Shown in pieces: positions 26,912-34,574 of a stretch of 64,000 bases of DNA (its first letter is position 1; every line of letters starts with the position of its first letter). The DNA comes from Niabella soli DSM 19437 (GTDB lineage Bacteria; Bacteroidota; Bacteroidia; Chitinophagales; Chitinophagaceae): contig NZ_CP007035.1 of NCBI RefSeq assembly GCF_000243115.2, positions 3,596,001 through 3,660,000 of the forward strand. The letters are read 5' to 3'. Position numbers and translations under genes: made by a program. Under the pieces are notes generated by a model, which ran no database searches, was not told the DNA's origin, and saw only the letters and a list, made by a program, of their open reading frames with translations.

Positions 26912-27682
26912 ATGTCAAAACTGATCCTGGTAGGAGCTGGACCTGGCGATCCGGAGCTGATCACTTTAAAAGCGATTAAGGCCCTGGCGTCGGCTGATGT
27001 GGTGCTTTATGATGCGTTGGCAAATGATGCCCTGCTGCTTTATGCAAAAAAAGCGGCAGTGATGGAGTTTGTAGGCAAGCGCTTTGGCTGTCATGCCCTG
27101 AGCCAGTCGGAGATCAATGACCTGATCATCGGGATGGGCAGGCAATACGACACAATTGTGCGTTTAAAAGGTGGTGATCCCTTCGTGTTCGGGAGAGCCC
27201 AGGAAGAAATAGAAGCGGCAACCGCGGCCGCTATGGAAGTTACCATAGTACCCGGTATTTCCAGCGCGCTGGCGGTGCCTGCTTCACAAATGATCCCGGT
27301 TACCTGCAGGGGCGTAAATGAAAGTTTTTGGGTGGTTACCGGCACTACCTTATCCGGCGAATTGTCGAAGGATGTGGAGCTGGCGGCCCAATCATCCGCT
27401 ACCGTAGTATTATTAATGGCGATGAGCAAACTGGAGCAGATCGCTGATCTGTTTATGCGCTACGGAAAGGCGGAAACCCCGGTGGCGATTATCCAAAACG
27501 GAACGCTTCCCAACGCGGCAAGGGTAACCGGCAGCATAAAAGATATTGCTTACCGGGCACAACATGCAGGACTGGCCAATCCGGCCATTATTATCATTGG
27601 GGAAGTGGTGCGGCTGAACCGGGAGGTTGCAGAGAGAAAGATCATTGAACAGGTGGAGCAGCTTTTCATTGACGGAAAATAG
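26912..27682 (+). CDS. cobA: Uroporphyrinogen-III C-methyltransferase
   Basis: A 256-residue SAM-dependent methyltransferase converting uroporphyrinogen III to precorrin-2, the first step to siroheme. It has the tetrapyrrole-methylase signatures VGAGPGDPELITLKA (residues 7-21), VRLKGGDPFVFGRAQEE and VPGISSALAVPA. It is a single-domain SUMT, without the Met8/CysG dehydrogenase-ferrochelatase part, which must be supplied from outside the window. Divergence from nirB strongly suggests that it serves the nitrite reductase siroheme. Confidence 0.95.
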   Translation: MSKLILVGAGPGDPELITLKAIKALASADVVLYDALANDALLLYAKKAAVMEFVGKRFGCHALSQSEINDLIIGMGRQYDTIVRLKGGDPFVFGRAQEEIEAATAAAMEVTIVPGISSALAVPASQMIPVTCRGVNESFWVVTGTTLSGELSKDVELAAQSSATVVLLMAMSKLEQIADLFMRYGKAETPVAIIQNGTLPNAARVTGSIKDIAYRAQHAGLANPAIIIIGEVVRLNREVAERKIIEQVEQLFIDGK

Positions 27683-27744
27683 CTCTATTTTTGGGGTGAT
27701 GCAGGATCTGGTGACTTGTAGCGTATACCCCATAAATACAAAAA

Positions 27745-28248
27745 ATGAAAAAACTGATTATTGTTTCCTTTTGTTTGATCATTGGTGTTTTGGCCGTTGC
27801 ACAACCGGTTATTAAGGGAACCTTCGCGATCAAAAATGTGCATACCGGGATGGTGCTGCGTATAAAAGATGCCAATGCGAAAGACGGAACTCCGATCGTG
27901 GCCTATTCTCCCGTTAACTGGAAATGCGTTACCTGGGATTTTAAACATATCGAAGGAAATACCTACCAATTAAAAAACCTTTTCAGCGGAAAAACATTAC
28001 AATCTGCCGATCCGGAGGTCAAAGAGGGCGCTGCATTACAGGAGCAGCCGTTAAGCGACAATGCCCTGCAACGCTATGAGTTTATTCCAGCGGATAAAAA
28101 TAGTTATCTCATAAAGCTGAAGGGAAAGGAATTGTATTTAACACCGGCAGATAAAGACGGAACCGTCAATTCGAAGATTATTTTTGCAAAAAAGGACGGC
28201 AGTAAATTGCAATACTGGACCATTCAAGAGCAGCATCCTACGATGTAG
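27745..28248 (+). CDS. Secreted RICIN-type beta-trefoil-like protein
   Basis: A 167-residue exported protein with a signal peptide (MKKLIIVSFCLIIGVLAVAQ). The mature part has the look of RICIN/beta-trefoil repeats: GTFAIKNVHTGMVLRIKD, YQLKNLFSGKTLQS and YLIKLKGKELYLTPADKDG, each with a G-K-x-L or similar turn, and a final QYWTIQE resembling the Q-x-W motif. Such folds bind sugars or act as adaptors. It lies 62 bases after cobA on the same strand, between the nitrite and Moco genes, without an obvious link to either. Confidence 0.65.
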   Translation: MKKLIIVSFCLIIGVLAVAQPVIKGTFAIKNVHTGMVLRIKDANAKDGTPIVAYSPVNWKCVTWDFKHIEGNTYQLKNLFSGKTLQSADPEVKEGAALQEQPLSDNALQRYEFIPADKNSYLIKLKGKELYLTPADKDGTVNSKIIFAKKDGSKLQYWTIQEQHPTM

Positions 28249-28291
28249 CGGATTATTTGTCATTACGGTACCGTGCGATTTTCTGGTCAGA

Positions 28292-29206
28292 TCACTGATC
28301 ATGCCGGCCACCTTTGGCCACTTTAAACAGGTGCAATACCTGGGGGAAAAGGGCATCCATTGTTTCGGCGGCACCTTTGGTAGAGCCGGGAAGCGTAAGC
28401 ACCAATGTATGGTTGATAAATCCCGCCACTCCCCGTGAAAGCATGGCATAAGGCGTGCGCTGCTGTCCATAGCCCCGCGCAGCTTCCATAATACCCGGGA
28501 TCGTCCGGGTTAACAACGGCGATATAGCCTCCGGTGTTATATCCCTCGGCGAAAGTCCGGTGCCACCGGTAAATAAAAGCAACTGAATGCCTTTTTTCGC
28601 ATAGTCCTTTGCGCATTGTTGTATACGATCAAAATCATCCGGGATGACCTCATAATCAACAGGTCCCACCTCCAATTGCTTTAACTTCTCTACGATTACC
28701 TTTCCGCTGCTGTCTTCTTTTTTACCGGCAAAAACAGAATCAGAGCAAACGATCACCGCGGTATAGATCATTCCTGAAGGAGCGTCATTAAAATCGGTTT
28801 TGCCCCCCTTTTTTGTTTCCAGCTTAATAGACCCTATAGTAATCGCTTTATCGATGGGCTTAAGCATGTCATACATTGTCAGTGCTGTAATAGAAGCCCC
28901 ATGCATCGCTTCTACCTCCACGCCGGTTTTATAAATAGTATGCACTTCTACCTGTATGTGAATATTAAGTCCATCGATATTATAATGGATCGACGCAAAT
29001 TCTATCGGCAATGGATGACAGTCGGGAATAACATCACTGGTCTTTTTTACAGCCAACAACCCCGCTGCACGGGAAAACTCAAACACATCACCCTTAGGGA
29101 CGGTCCTGTTCCCGATGGCCTGGATCGTTTCAAGGCGGGAGACAGTAAGCGTTGCAACGGCAACCGCCTTTCTGAGCGTATTGGATTTATGCGTGATATT
29201 TACCAT
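28292..29206 (-). CDS. Bifunctional molybdenum cofactor protein MoaC-MoaB
   Basis: A 304-residue fusion. The N-terminal part (about 1-145) is MoaC, which makes cyclic pyranopterin phosphate with MoaA; it has [17 protein letters not shown] and ends GGKTDF. The C-terminal part (about 150-300) is MoaB/MogA-like and adenylates molybdopterin before metal insertion; it has [32 protein letters not shown] and [11 protein letters not shown]. It is the last gene of the Moco operon, four bases after moaE. The fused MoaCB arrangement occurs in several Bacteroidota. Confidence 0.93.
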   Translation of the reverse strand: MVNITHKSNTLRKAVAVATLTVSRLETIQAIGNRTVPKGDVFEFSRAAGLLAVKKTSDVIPDCHPLPIEFASIHYNIDGLNIHIQVEVHTIYKTGVEVEAMHGASITALTMYDMLKPIDKAITIGSIKLETKKGGKTDFNDAPSGMIYTAVIVCSDSVFAGKKEDSSGKVIVEKLKQLEVGPVDYEVIPDDFDRIQQCAKDYAKKGIQLLLFTGGTGLSPRDITPEAISPLLTRTIPGIMEAARGYGQQRTPYAMLSRGVAGFINHTLVLTLPGSTKGAAETMDALFPQVLHLFKVAKGGRHDQ

Positions 29207-29210
29207 TTAC

Positions 29211-29654
29211 TTATTGATTTTGTTTCCATTGATGCGTGTCGTCGTCAAACAGCTCTTTCCCCCAAATGGGCAACTCTTTTTTTATACGCTCCACCGCTTC
29301 GCCACAGGCTGCAATAGCCGCTGCGCGGTGTTTTGAGGAGGTAAATACAAATAAACAAATTTCCCCTGCAGCCACATAACCCAGGCTGTGATGAACATGC
29401 ATGCAGGTAAGCTCGTATTTTTTAAAAAGAGCTTCCCTGATCTCGTGCAGGGTCGTTAATGCCAGCTCTTCATATGCGGTGTATTCAATAGCAGTTACGA
29501 CTTTCTGATCGATCACATCACTCCTTACCTGCCCCAGGAAAATACTATGGGCACCAATAGTTATTTTGGTGCTGTGCTTTTGAATACTTTCAGCAATGAA
29601 TGCTGCGGCAATGGCTCCTGGGGTAAAAATATTTTTGATCGTATGGGTGCTCAT
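29211..29654 (-). CDS. moaE: Molybdopterin synthase catalytic subunit
   Basis: A 147-residue MoaE, the large subunit of molybdopterin synthase, which transfers sulfur from thiocarboxylated MoaD to the pterin. Characteristic segments are FLGQVRSDVID, YTAYEELAL, HHSLGYVAAGE and RIKKELPIWGKELF. In the last motif most members read W-K-[KR]-E. Here the residue after Trp is Gly and Lys comes next, while the two lysines before ELPIW are kept. The gene overlaps the moeB-rhodanese gene by four bases. Confidence 0.93.
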   Translation of the reverse strand: MSTHTIKNIFTPGAIAAAFIAESIQKHSTKITIGAHSIFLGQVRSDVIDQKVVTAIEYTAYEELALTTLHEIREALFKKYELTCMHVHHSLGYVAAGEICLFVFTSSKHRAAAIAACGEAVERIKKELPIWGKELFDDDTHQWKQNQ

Positions 29655-30769
29655 GTGTTCTTTATTTTCTGTTGATCCAGCCAGGCGAGAATACCGCCTT
29701 TGAGACTACGGATCCGGTATGTTGCATTAAATTTTTTTGTTAACTGATGAACCGCCCGCATGCTGCGCTGGCCCGACTGGCAAAATACGACAACTTCTTT
29801 TTCACTAAGAGCCAATAAGCCTTCAATACCCGACATAGGCACCGACTGAGGTTGAAATGCCGTGAGCAGGGGGGGCTCACCGGGTTCCCGTACATCAATC
29901 ACCAGTATTTTTCCCGCTGCCAACAATTCGTCAAATTCGGCAGGCGTTACTTCCTGTGAAGCAGGGCAGGCGGGTGCATAATGCTTTTGCAGAAAAGCGG
30001 CTTCATCCGCCGGTATCAGCTCCCTGGTTTCCGGCTGCGGCTCCATTTCCATTTCATGAAACTGCTGGCAGAGGAAACTATAATTCAATATACGGTTCAC
30101 CAGTAAAACACCGATGCCCGTTATCCATTTTATCGCTTCAGCCGCCATCATACTCCCGATGATTGCAGGGAGCACCCCCAACACGCCCGCTTCATTGCAA
30201 TTAGGCACCAAAAATGGCGCTGGCGGTTCGGGAAACAGGTCCCGGTAATTAGCGCTGCGTTTGCCTCCGGAACTAAGAACATTCCAGACAGCCACCTGCC
30301 CCTCGTACTGTGATACCGCTCCGTAGATAAGTGGTTTGTCTAACAAAACACAGGCATCATTCACCAGGTATCTGGTTTCAAAATTATCAGACCCGTCAAT
30401 AATTATATCGTATTCGTGAAGTATGCAAAGGGCATTTGCGGATGTCAACCTTTCATTGTAGACTGTGATCCGGACCATCGGATTTAACTTTTTCAGATGG
30501 TCCGCGGCGCAAATCACTTTGGGTTTTCCGATATCGTCAGCATTATAAAGTACCTGGCGGTGCAAATTGGAAAGCGCAACTACATCATCATCAATAATAC
30601 CAATGCATCCAACCCCTGCCGCTGCCAGGTATTGCAGTACCGGACATCCAAGACCACCGGCGCCGATGACCAATGCACGGGCATCAAGCAACCGCTGCTG
30701 TGCCGCCTCGCCAAAGTCTTTTAAGATCAATTGGCGCTGATACCGTTCATATACCTCTTTTTCAAACAT
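29651..30769 (-). CDS. moeB: MoeB/ThiF-type adenylyltransferase with rhodanese domain
   Basis: A 372-residue E1-like enzyme that adenylates the C-terminus of MoaD for sulfur loading. The ThiF fold (about 1-255) shows ALVIGAGGLGCPVLQYLAAAG with the nucleotide-binding loop, DGSDNFETRYLVND and the Cys in PNCNEAGVLG. A rhodanese domain (about 275-370) follows with active-site CQSGQRSMRA. The fusion probably lets one protein activate MoaD and deliver sulfur, as in MOCS3-type enzymes. It lies 3 bases downstream of moaD and overlaps moaE. Confidence 0.92.
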   Translation of the reverse strand: MFEKEVYERYQRQLILKDFGEAAQQRLLDARALVIGAGGLGCPVLQYLAAAGVGCIGIIDDDVVALSNLHRQVLYNADDIGKPKVICAADHLKKLNPMVRITVYNERLTSANALCILHEYDIIIDGSDNFETRYLVNDACVLLDKPLIYGAVSQYEGQVAVWNVLSSGGKRSANYRDLFPEPPAPFLVPNCNEAGVLGVLPAIIGSMMAAEAIKWITGIGVLLVNRILNYSFLCQQFHEMEMEPQPETRELIPADEAAFLQKHYAPACPASQEVTPAEFDELLAAGKILVIDVREPGEPPLLTAFQPQSVPMSGIEGLLALSEKEVVVFCQSGQRSMRAVHQLTKKFNATYRIRSLKGGILAWLDQQKIKNT

Positions 30770-30772
30770 AGT

Positions 30773-31003
30773 TTATCCTCCCGAGTAGGGTGGCAGCAAT
30801 GCCACCGTGCACCCATCGTGCAAAACAGTATTACTGTGAATAATTTTTTTGTCAACCGCAACGGCATATTTGAGGTCTTTTAGTAAAGGATATTGCCGTT
30901 GTAATTTTTCTTTGAGCGCGTCCGTATCGGCTACAAGATCGGCACGGCCTGCTGCCCCGGCAATTTCCGAAAGTGATCCAAAAAAAAGTAGCTGTATCGC
31001 CAT
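30773..31003 (-). CDS. moaD: Molybdopterin synthase sulfur carrier subunit
   Basis: A 76-residue ubiquitin-like protein ending LLPPYSGG. The C-terminal Gly-Gly is the site that MoeB adenylates and that is then thiocarboxylated. The beta-grasp pattern is visible (MAIQLLFFGSLSEIAG at the start, NTVLHDGCTVALLPP before the tail). It is packed between the SUOX-like gene (3 bases) and moeB (3 bases). Confidence 0.93.
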   Translation of the reverse strand: MAIQLLFFGSLSEIAGAAGRADLVADTDALKEKLQRQYPLLKDLKYAVAVDKKIIHSNTVLHDGCTVALLPPYSGG

Positions 31004-31006
31004 ATG

Positions 31007-31516
31007 CTAAATATGTTTAATAATGATCTTTTTTAGCCCTTTTACATAGCGTCTTCCGGTAGCACGGTCGGTAGGAGAGATCAATGCGATGCGGTCATTC
31101 ATTTGTTCCAGCTCCTGTCCATCGTGTTGGGTAATGAGCAGTACCTGATCGCCGGTCGATGTATTGAACAATTCATTCCAGGAAAACACTACCGTATAAT
31201 CGTCCGAAGCCACACAAGCAATATAATACCGGCTCAACTCCTTTGGACCTGGACTGGTGATCGTTATCTTACTTAAAATTTCTTTTAATAAAACGCCTTT
31301 TACTTTGTGTAATGCCAATTTCCGTACCATCAGGTGGTTGTAAACAGGAATACTATCAACAAATGAAACCGGGTATTTTTTCAGGTCCGCCCCGGTAAGC
31401 ACCAATGATCGCTTCATAGCTCCTTCTATTGTTATCCTATATGTTGGCACCATCCGCTTCTGAGCGTTGCAACCCAGTGTTGTATAAAAAAGAACAAATA
31501 AAAAATAGAATTTCAT
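31007..31516 (-). CDS. Small exported protein with a SUOX-like molybdopterin-binding fold
   Basis: A 169-residue protein with a signal peptide ending at a possible lipoprotein box (LFYTTLGCNAQ). The mature region resembles the short 'oxidoreductase molybdopterin-binding' domain proteins related to sulfite oxidase: LTGADLKKYPVSF, KGVLLKEILSK, YYIACVASDDYTVVFSWNELFN, then a loop of LLITQHDGQEL and a final strand GRRYVKGLKKIIIK. Its only cysteine beyond the leader lies in YIACVAS, so a Mo ligand is not proven. Its place within the Moco operon, 3 bases before moaD, supports a cofactor-linked function. Confidence 0.65.
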   Translation of the reverse strand: MKFYFLFVLFYTTLGCNAQKRMVPTYRITIEGAMKRSLVLTGADLKKYPVSFVDSIPVYNHLMVRKLALHKVKGVLLKEILSKITITSPGPKELSRYYIACVASDDYTVVFSWNELFNTSTGDQVLLITQHDGQELEQMNDRIALISPTDRATGRRYVKGLKKIIIKHI

Positions 31517-31526
31517 ACGCTATTAC

Positions 31527-32255
31527 TTATACAAAAACGAGCTTGATTGCCGCTACCGCCAGGGCAACCGATAAAATATATTTTAATGTGGATTGCCCAA
31601 ACTTAACCGCGCCAAAGTAAGCCCCGCAAAGGCCGCCTACAAAAGCAACAGCAATATATCCATACATAGCTGCTGTAATATGTATGCCTATCGTCAATTG
31701 CCCCGCCAGCCCGGATATAGAGTTCACAAAAATAAATAATGCGCTGATTGCCGCCGCCTGTTTCATATTGGCCCAGCGTAACAATAATAAAACGGGCGAC
31801 AACAGGATTCCTCCGCCAATGCCGATCAATCCGGAAAAAAATCCTATAGCCGCGCCGATCACCAGGGCTAATGGTGTATTGGGCTTCTTCTGTTCGGTTA
31901 TCTGCACATTGCTAAAACACAGGAACCGTATTACAGAAATGACCAGCAGTATTCCCAGTATGCGTTTGTAAATACCCGGATCAATGGTGATCATACCGCC
32001 CAGGAAGGCCAGTGGAAAAGAGGTGATGATAAACGGAAGAAACAACTTCCATCTGAAATGACCACCCCGGTAATATTGTATAAATGACGTGAGCGATACA
32101 AAAAGATTCAATATTAAAGCGGTGGGCTTCATCGTTTCCGGTGCTATTCCCCAAAGAGCCATTAACGCCAGGTAGCCGCTGGCGCCGCCATGTCCTACAG
32201 AAGCATATAAAAAAGCGATGCTGAAGAGTAAGAAATAAAAAAGCTCTGTATTCAT
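31527..32255 (-). CDS. TauE/SafE-family transporter
   Basis: A 242-residue integral membrane protein with about seven segments and the paired TauE/SafE repeats: AFLYASVGHGGASGYLALMALWG in the N-terminal half and GFFSGLIGIGGGILLSPVLLLL in the C-terminal half. The family moves small anions, mostly sulfur oxyanions or organosulfonates. It lies between moeA and the SUOX-like gene in a tight operon. With no modABC genes in the window, transport of molybdate, sulfate or sulfite for cofactor assembly is a fair but unproven guess. Confidence 0.85.
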   Translation of the reverse strand: MNTELFYFLLFSIAFLYASVGHGGASGYLALMALWGIAPETMKPTALILNLFVSLTSFIQYYRGGHFRWKLFLPFIITSFPLAFLGGMITIDPGIYKRILGILLVISVIRFLCFSNVQITEQKKPNTPLALVIGAAIGFFSGLIGIGGGILLSPVLLLLRWANMKQAAAISALFIFVNSISGLAGQLTIGIHITAAMYGYIAVAFVGGLCGAYFGAVKFGQSTLKYILSVALAVAAIKLVFV

Positions 32256-32350
32256 TCTCGTTTAAAAATTACCTATTAAAAACAGATTGCCGGGAAAAAC
32301 ATATACTTACCGATTTTCTGTCTTGCTGCAAACGCCAGCCGGGGTACTCC

Positions 32351-33532
32351 CTAAGACGGCAATAAGTGAACTTCAACCAATGCCCCTTCTTCAAATTCAT
32401 ACTGGTCTTCATCCAAAACAATAAGACAATTGGCTGTTGCGAAAGACCGCAGCCGGTACGACTCCTGCGCATCTAAAGACAGCGCCGTATTGCCGTCGTA
32501 GTATCCCTTCAGAAAATGAGTCAGGGGGTGCGCTTTGCTGATGCGTTCCTTAGCCGGCACCCTAACACTTTGTAAAGACAGGGGCCGGCCCGTCTGCCCG
32601 CTAATGGCCGGCAGCACATACTCATAAAAACAGGTAAGCGCTGATGCGGGGTTGCCCGGCAGGCCAAACACAAGCCGGCTTTCTTTCTTTCCAAAAAATA
32701 AGGGTTTGCCGGGGCGCTGCTTTATTTTATGAAAGAGTGTATTTACGCTACACGCTTTCGCGGCCTCCGGCACAAAATCAAAATCGCCTACGCTTACACC
32801 TCCTGTCAGTAATACCAGATTGCTTTTTTCCAGAGCATCCTGCAGCAGCTCCGTGACCTGATCCAGTGTATCATCGGCAAACAATACTTCAACTTTTGTA
32901 ATGCCGGCTTTCGATAATGCCGCCTTCAACGCATAGCTGTTGGACTCATAAACCTGGCCGTAAGTTAATGGCTGACCTGGCGGACGAAGCTCTTTCCCCG
33001 TAATGATAATGGAAACGACGGGATCGGGGTATACCGGTACTTCCTGAAACCCGATAGCAGCCAAAAACCCGATGGCAGCAGGAGTGAGCAGTGTTCCTTT
33101 ATCCAAAGCGGGCTGTCCGGACTGTATTTCAGAACCCGGGGGTCTTACATTGGCCCCAGGTTTTAACAACGGGTCTTCAATACTTAACCGGTTCTCCTGC
33201 ACTTTTGCTTTTTCCTGCATGACAACTGTATCGGCTCCCTCCGGAACAGCGGCCCCGGTAAAGATCCGGGCAGCCTGCCCCGGTTGTAATAGCAACTCCT
33301 TCCCGCTTCCGGCCTGTATTGTAGTCATAATCGTTAAAGCAGCACCATTTGTATCCTCATAAGCAAAAGCATAGCCGTCCATAGCCGATTGTGGAAAAGC
33401 CGGAATGTTCTCTGATGCAACAAGCGCTGCCGCCAGTACCTTTCCGGCAGCATCTTTAAGATCGAGCACAACCGGAGGTAAGCGTGTTGCGTTTAAATAA
33501 ATACTGTTCTTTGCTTCGTTAACTGAGATCAT
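32351..33532 (-). CDS. moeA: Molybdopterin molybdenumtransferase
   Basis: A 393-residue MoeA, which inserts molybdate into adenylated molybdopterin. Visible signatures are FPQSAMDGYAFAYED, RIFTGAAVPEGADTVVMQE, LLTGGVSVGDFDFV and FGLPGNPASALTCFYEYV. The four MoeA subdomains are complete and the length is standard. It follows moaA by 9 bases and precedes the TauE gene by 95 bases. Confidence 0.96.
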   Translation of the reverse strand: MISVNEAKNSIYLNATRLPPVVLDLKDAAGKVLAAALVASENIPAFPQSAMDGYAFAYEDTNGAALTIMTTIQAGSGKELLLQPGQAARIFTGAAVPEGADTVVMQEKAKVQENRLSIEDPLLKPGANVRPPGSEIQSGQPALDKGTLLTPAAIGFLAAIGFQEVPVYPDPVVSIIITGKELRPPGQPLTYGQVYESNSYALKAALSKAGITKVEVLFADDTLDQVTELLQDALEKSNLVLLTGGVSVGDFDFVPEAAKACSVNTLFHKIKQRPGKPLFFGKKESRLVFGLPGNPASALTCFYEYVLPAISGQTGRPLSLQSVRVPAKERISKAHPLTHFLKGYYDGNTALSLDAQESYRLRSFATANCLIVLDEDQYEFEEGALVEVHLLPS

Positions 33533-33541
33533 ATTAAAAGG

Positions 33542-34519
33542 TTATCCACCAATAGCGATCATACTTCTGTTATGTAATGCTTCGGCCTCCAGTTGATGAA
33601 AATCATCGAACTGACCACCTAATGCCTTTGCTTTTTTATAAATGCTTTGCTCAATGAGCGGTACAAGAGCCTCGCCGTTACGTAACGGTGTTAAAAGATC
33701 TGTTTCGGATTGAGAGAATAAGCAATTCTTCAGCTTCCCGTCCGCTGTCAGCCGGATGCGGTTGCAATCGCTGCAAAACGGGGCGCTCATTGTAGTGATC
33801 ACCGAAAAACTGCCGGTATGCCCGGGTACCTGGTAGGCTTTAGCCGTTTCATGTTTTGTGTGCGGCAATTCATTAAATACAAATCGTGTTGAAACAGCAT
33901 CCAGGATATCTTTCCAGGTAACCACTTTGTTCCCGTTCCAGCGGTTCCCGTCAAAAGGCATGAACTCTATAAACCGAACATGTACCGGCTCTGTTTTTGT
34001 CCATGCCACAAAATCGTTCACCTCCTGTTCATTAACCCCTTTAATAATCACTACATTTATTTTCACCTTCATATTGCTGCTCAGCATCAGCCGGATATTA
34101 TTCATCACCCTGTTAAAGCTGTTCCGGCGCGTGATCATCCGGAATTTATCGGCATCCAGCGTATCCAGGCTGATATTGACCGAAGAAACGCCAGATTGCT
34201 GCAAGGCATCAGCAAAAACATCCAGCAAAGCACCATTAGTGGTTAATGTAAGCGCAGCGGGCAACTGCCCCAGGGATTTAATAATAGTTCCGGCATCTTT
34301 CCGAACCAATGGTTCGCCGCCGGTGAGCCGTATCTTATTCACTCCCAATTGCACAAAGGTTTGAGCAATGCGAACGATCTCATCCGCCTGCATAAGGCGT
34401 TGTGGCGGGGTAAAACTATCATACCCCTCCGGCATGCAATACAGGCAACGGAAATTACAATGGTCCGTTAAGGAAATGCGCAGGTAATTGTGCACCCGGT
34501 TATGTTGGTCAATAAGCAT
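33542..34519 (-). CDS. moaA: GTP 3',8-cyclase
   Basis: A 325-residue radical-SAM enzyme starting Moco synthesis from GTP. The SAM-cluster motif is CNFRCLYC near residue 22. The second [4Fe-4S] cluster is bound by CSDCNRIRLTADGKLKNC, and the protein ends AIGG with the conserved Gly-Gly tail that enters the active site. The length is standard. It starts the tight run moaA-moeA-TauE-SUOX-like-moaD-moeB-moaE-moaCB. Confidence 0.97.
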   Translation of the reverse strand: MLIDQHNRVHNYLRISLTDHCNFRCLYCMPEGYDSFTPPQRLMQADEIVRIAQTFVQLGVNKIRLTGGEPLVRKDAGTIIKSLGQLPAALTLTTNGALLDVFADALQQSGVSSVNISLDTLDADKFRMITRRNSFNRVMNNIRLMLSSNMKVKINVVIIKGVNEQEVNDFVAWTKTEPVHVRFIEFMPFDGNRWNGNKVVTWKDILDAVSTRFVFNELPHTKHETAKAYQVPGHTGSFSVITTMSAPFCSDCNRIRLTADGKLKNCLFSQSETDLLTPLRNGEALVPLIEQSIYKKAKALGGQFDDFHQLEAEALHNRSMIAIGG

Positions 34520-34574
34520 GGTTTATTTTACATAAATTTTTTATCGATCATAAATAGCTTACACCGCTTCATCC

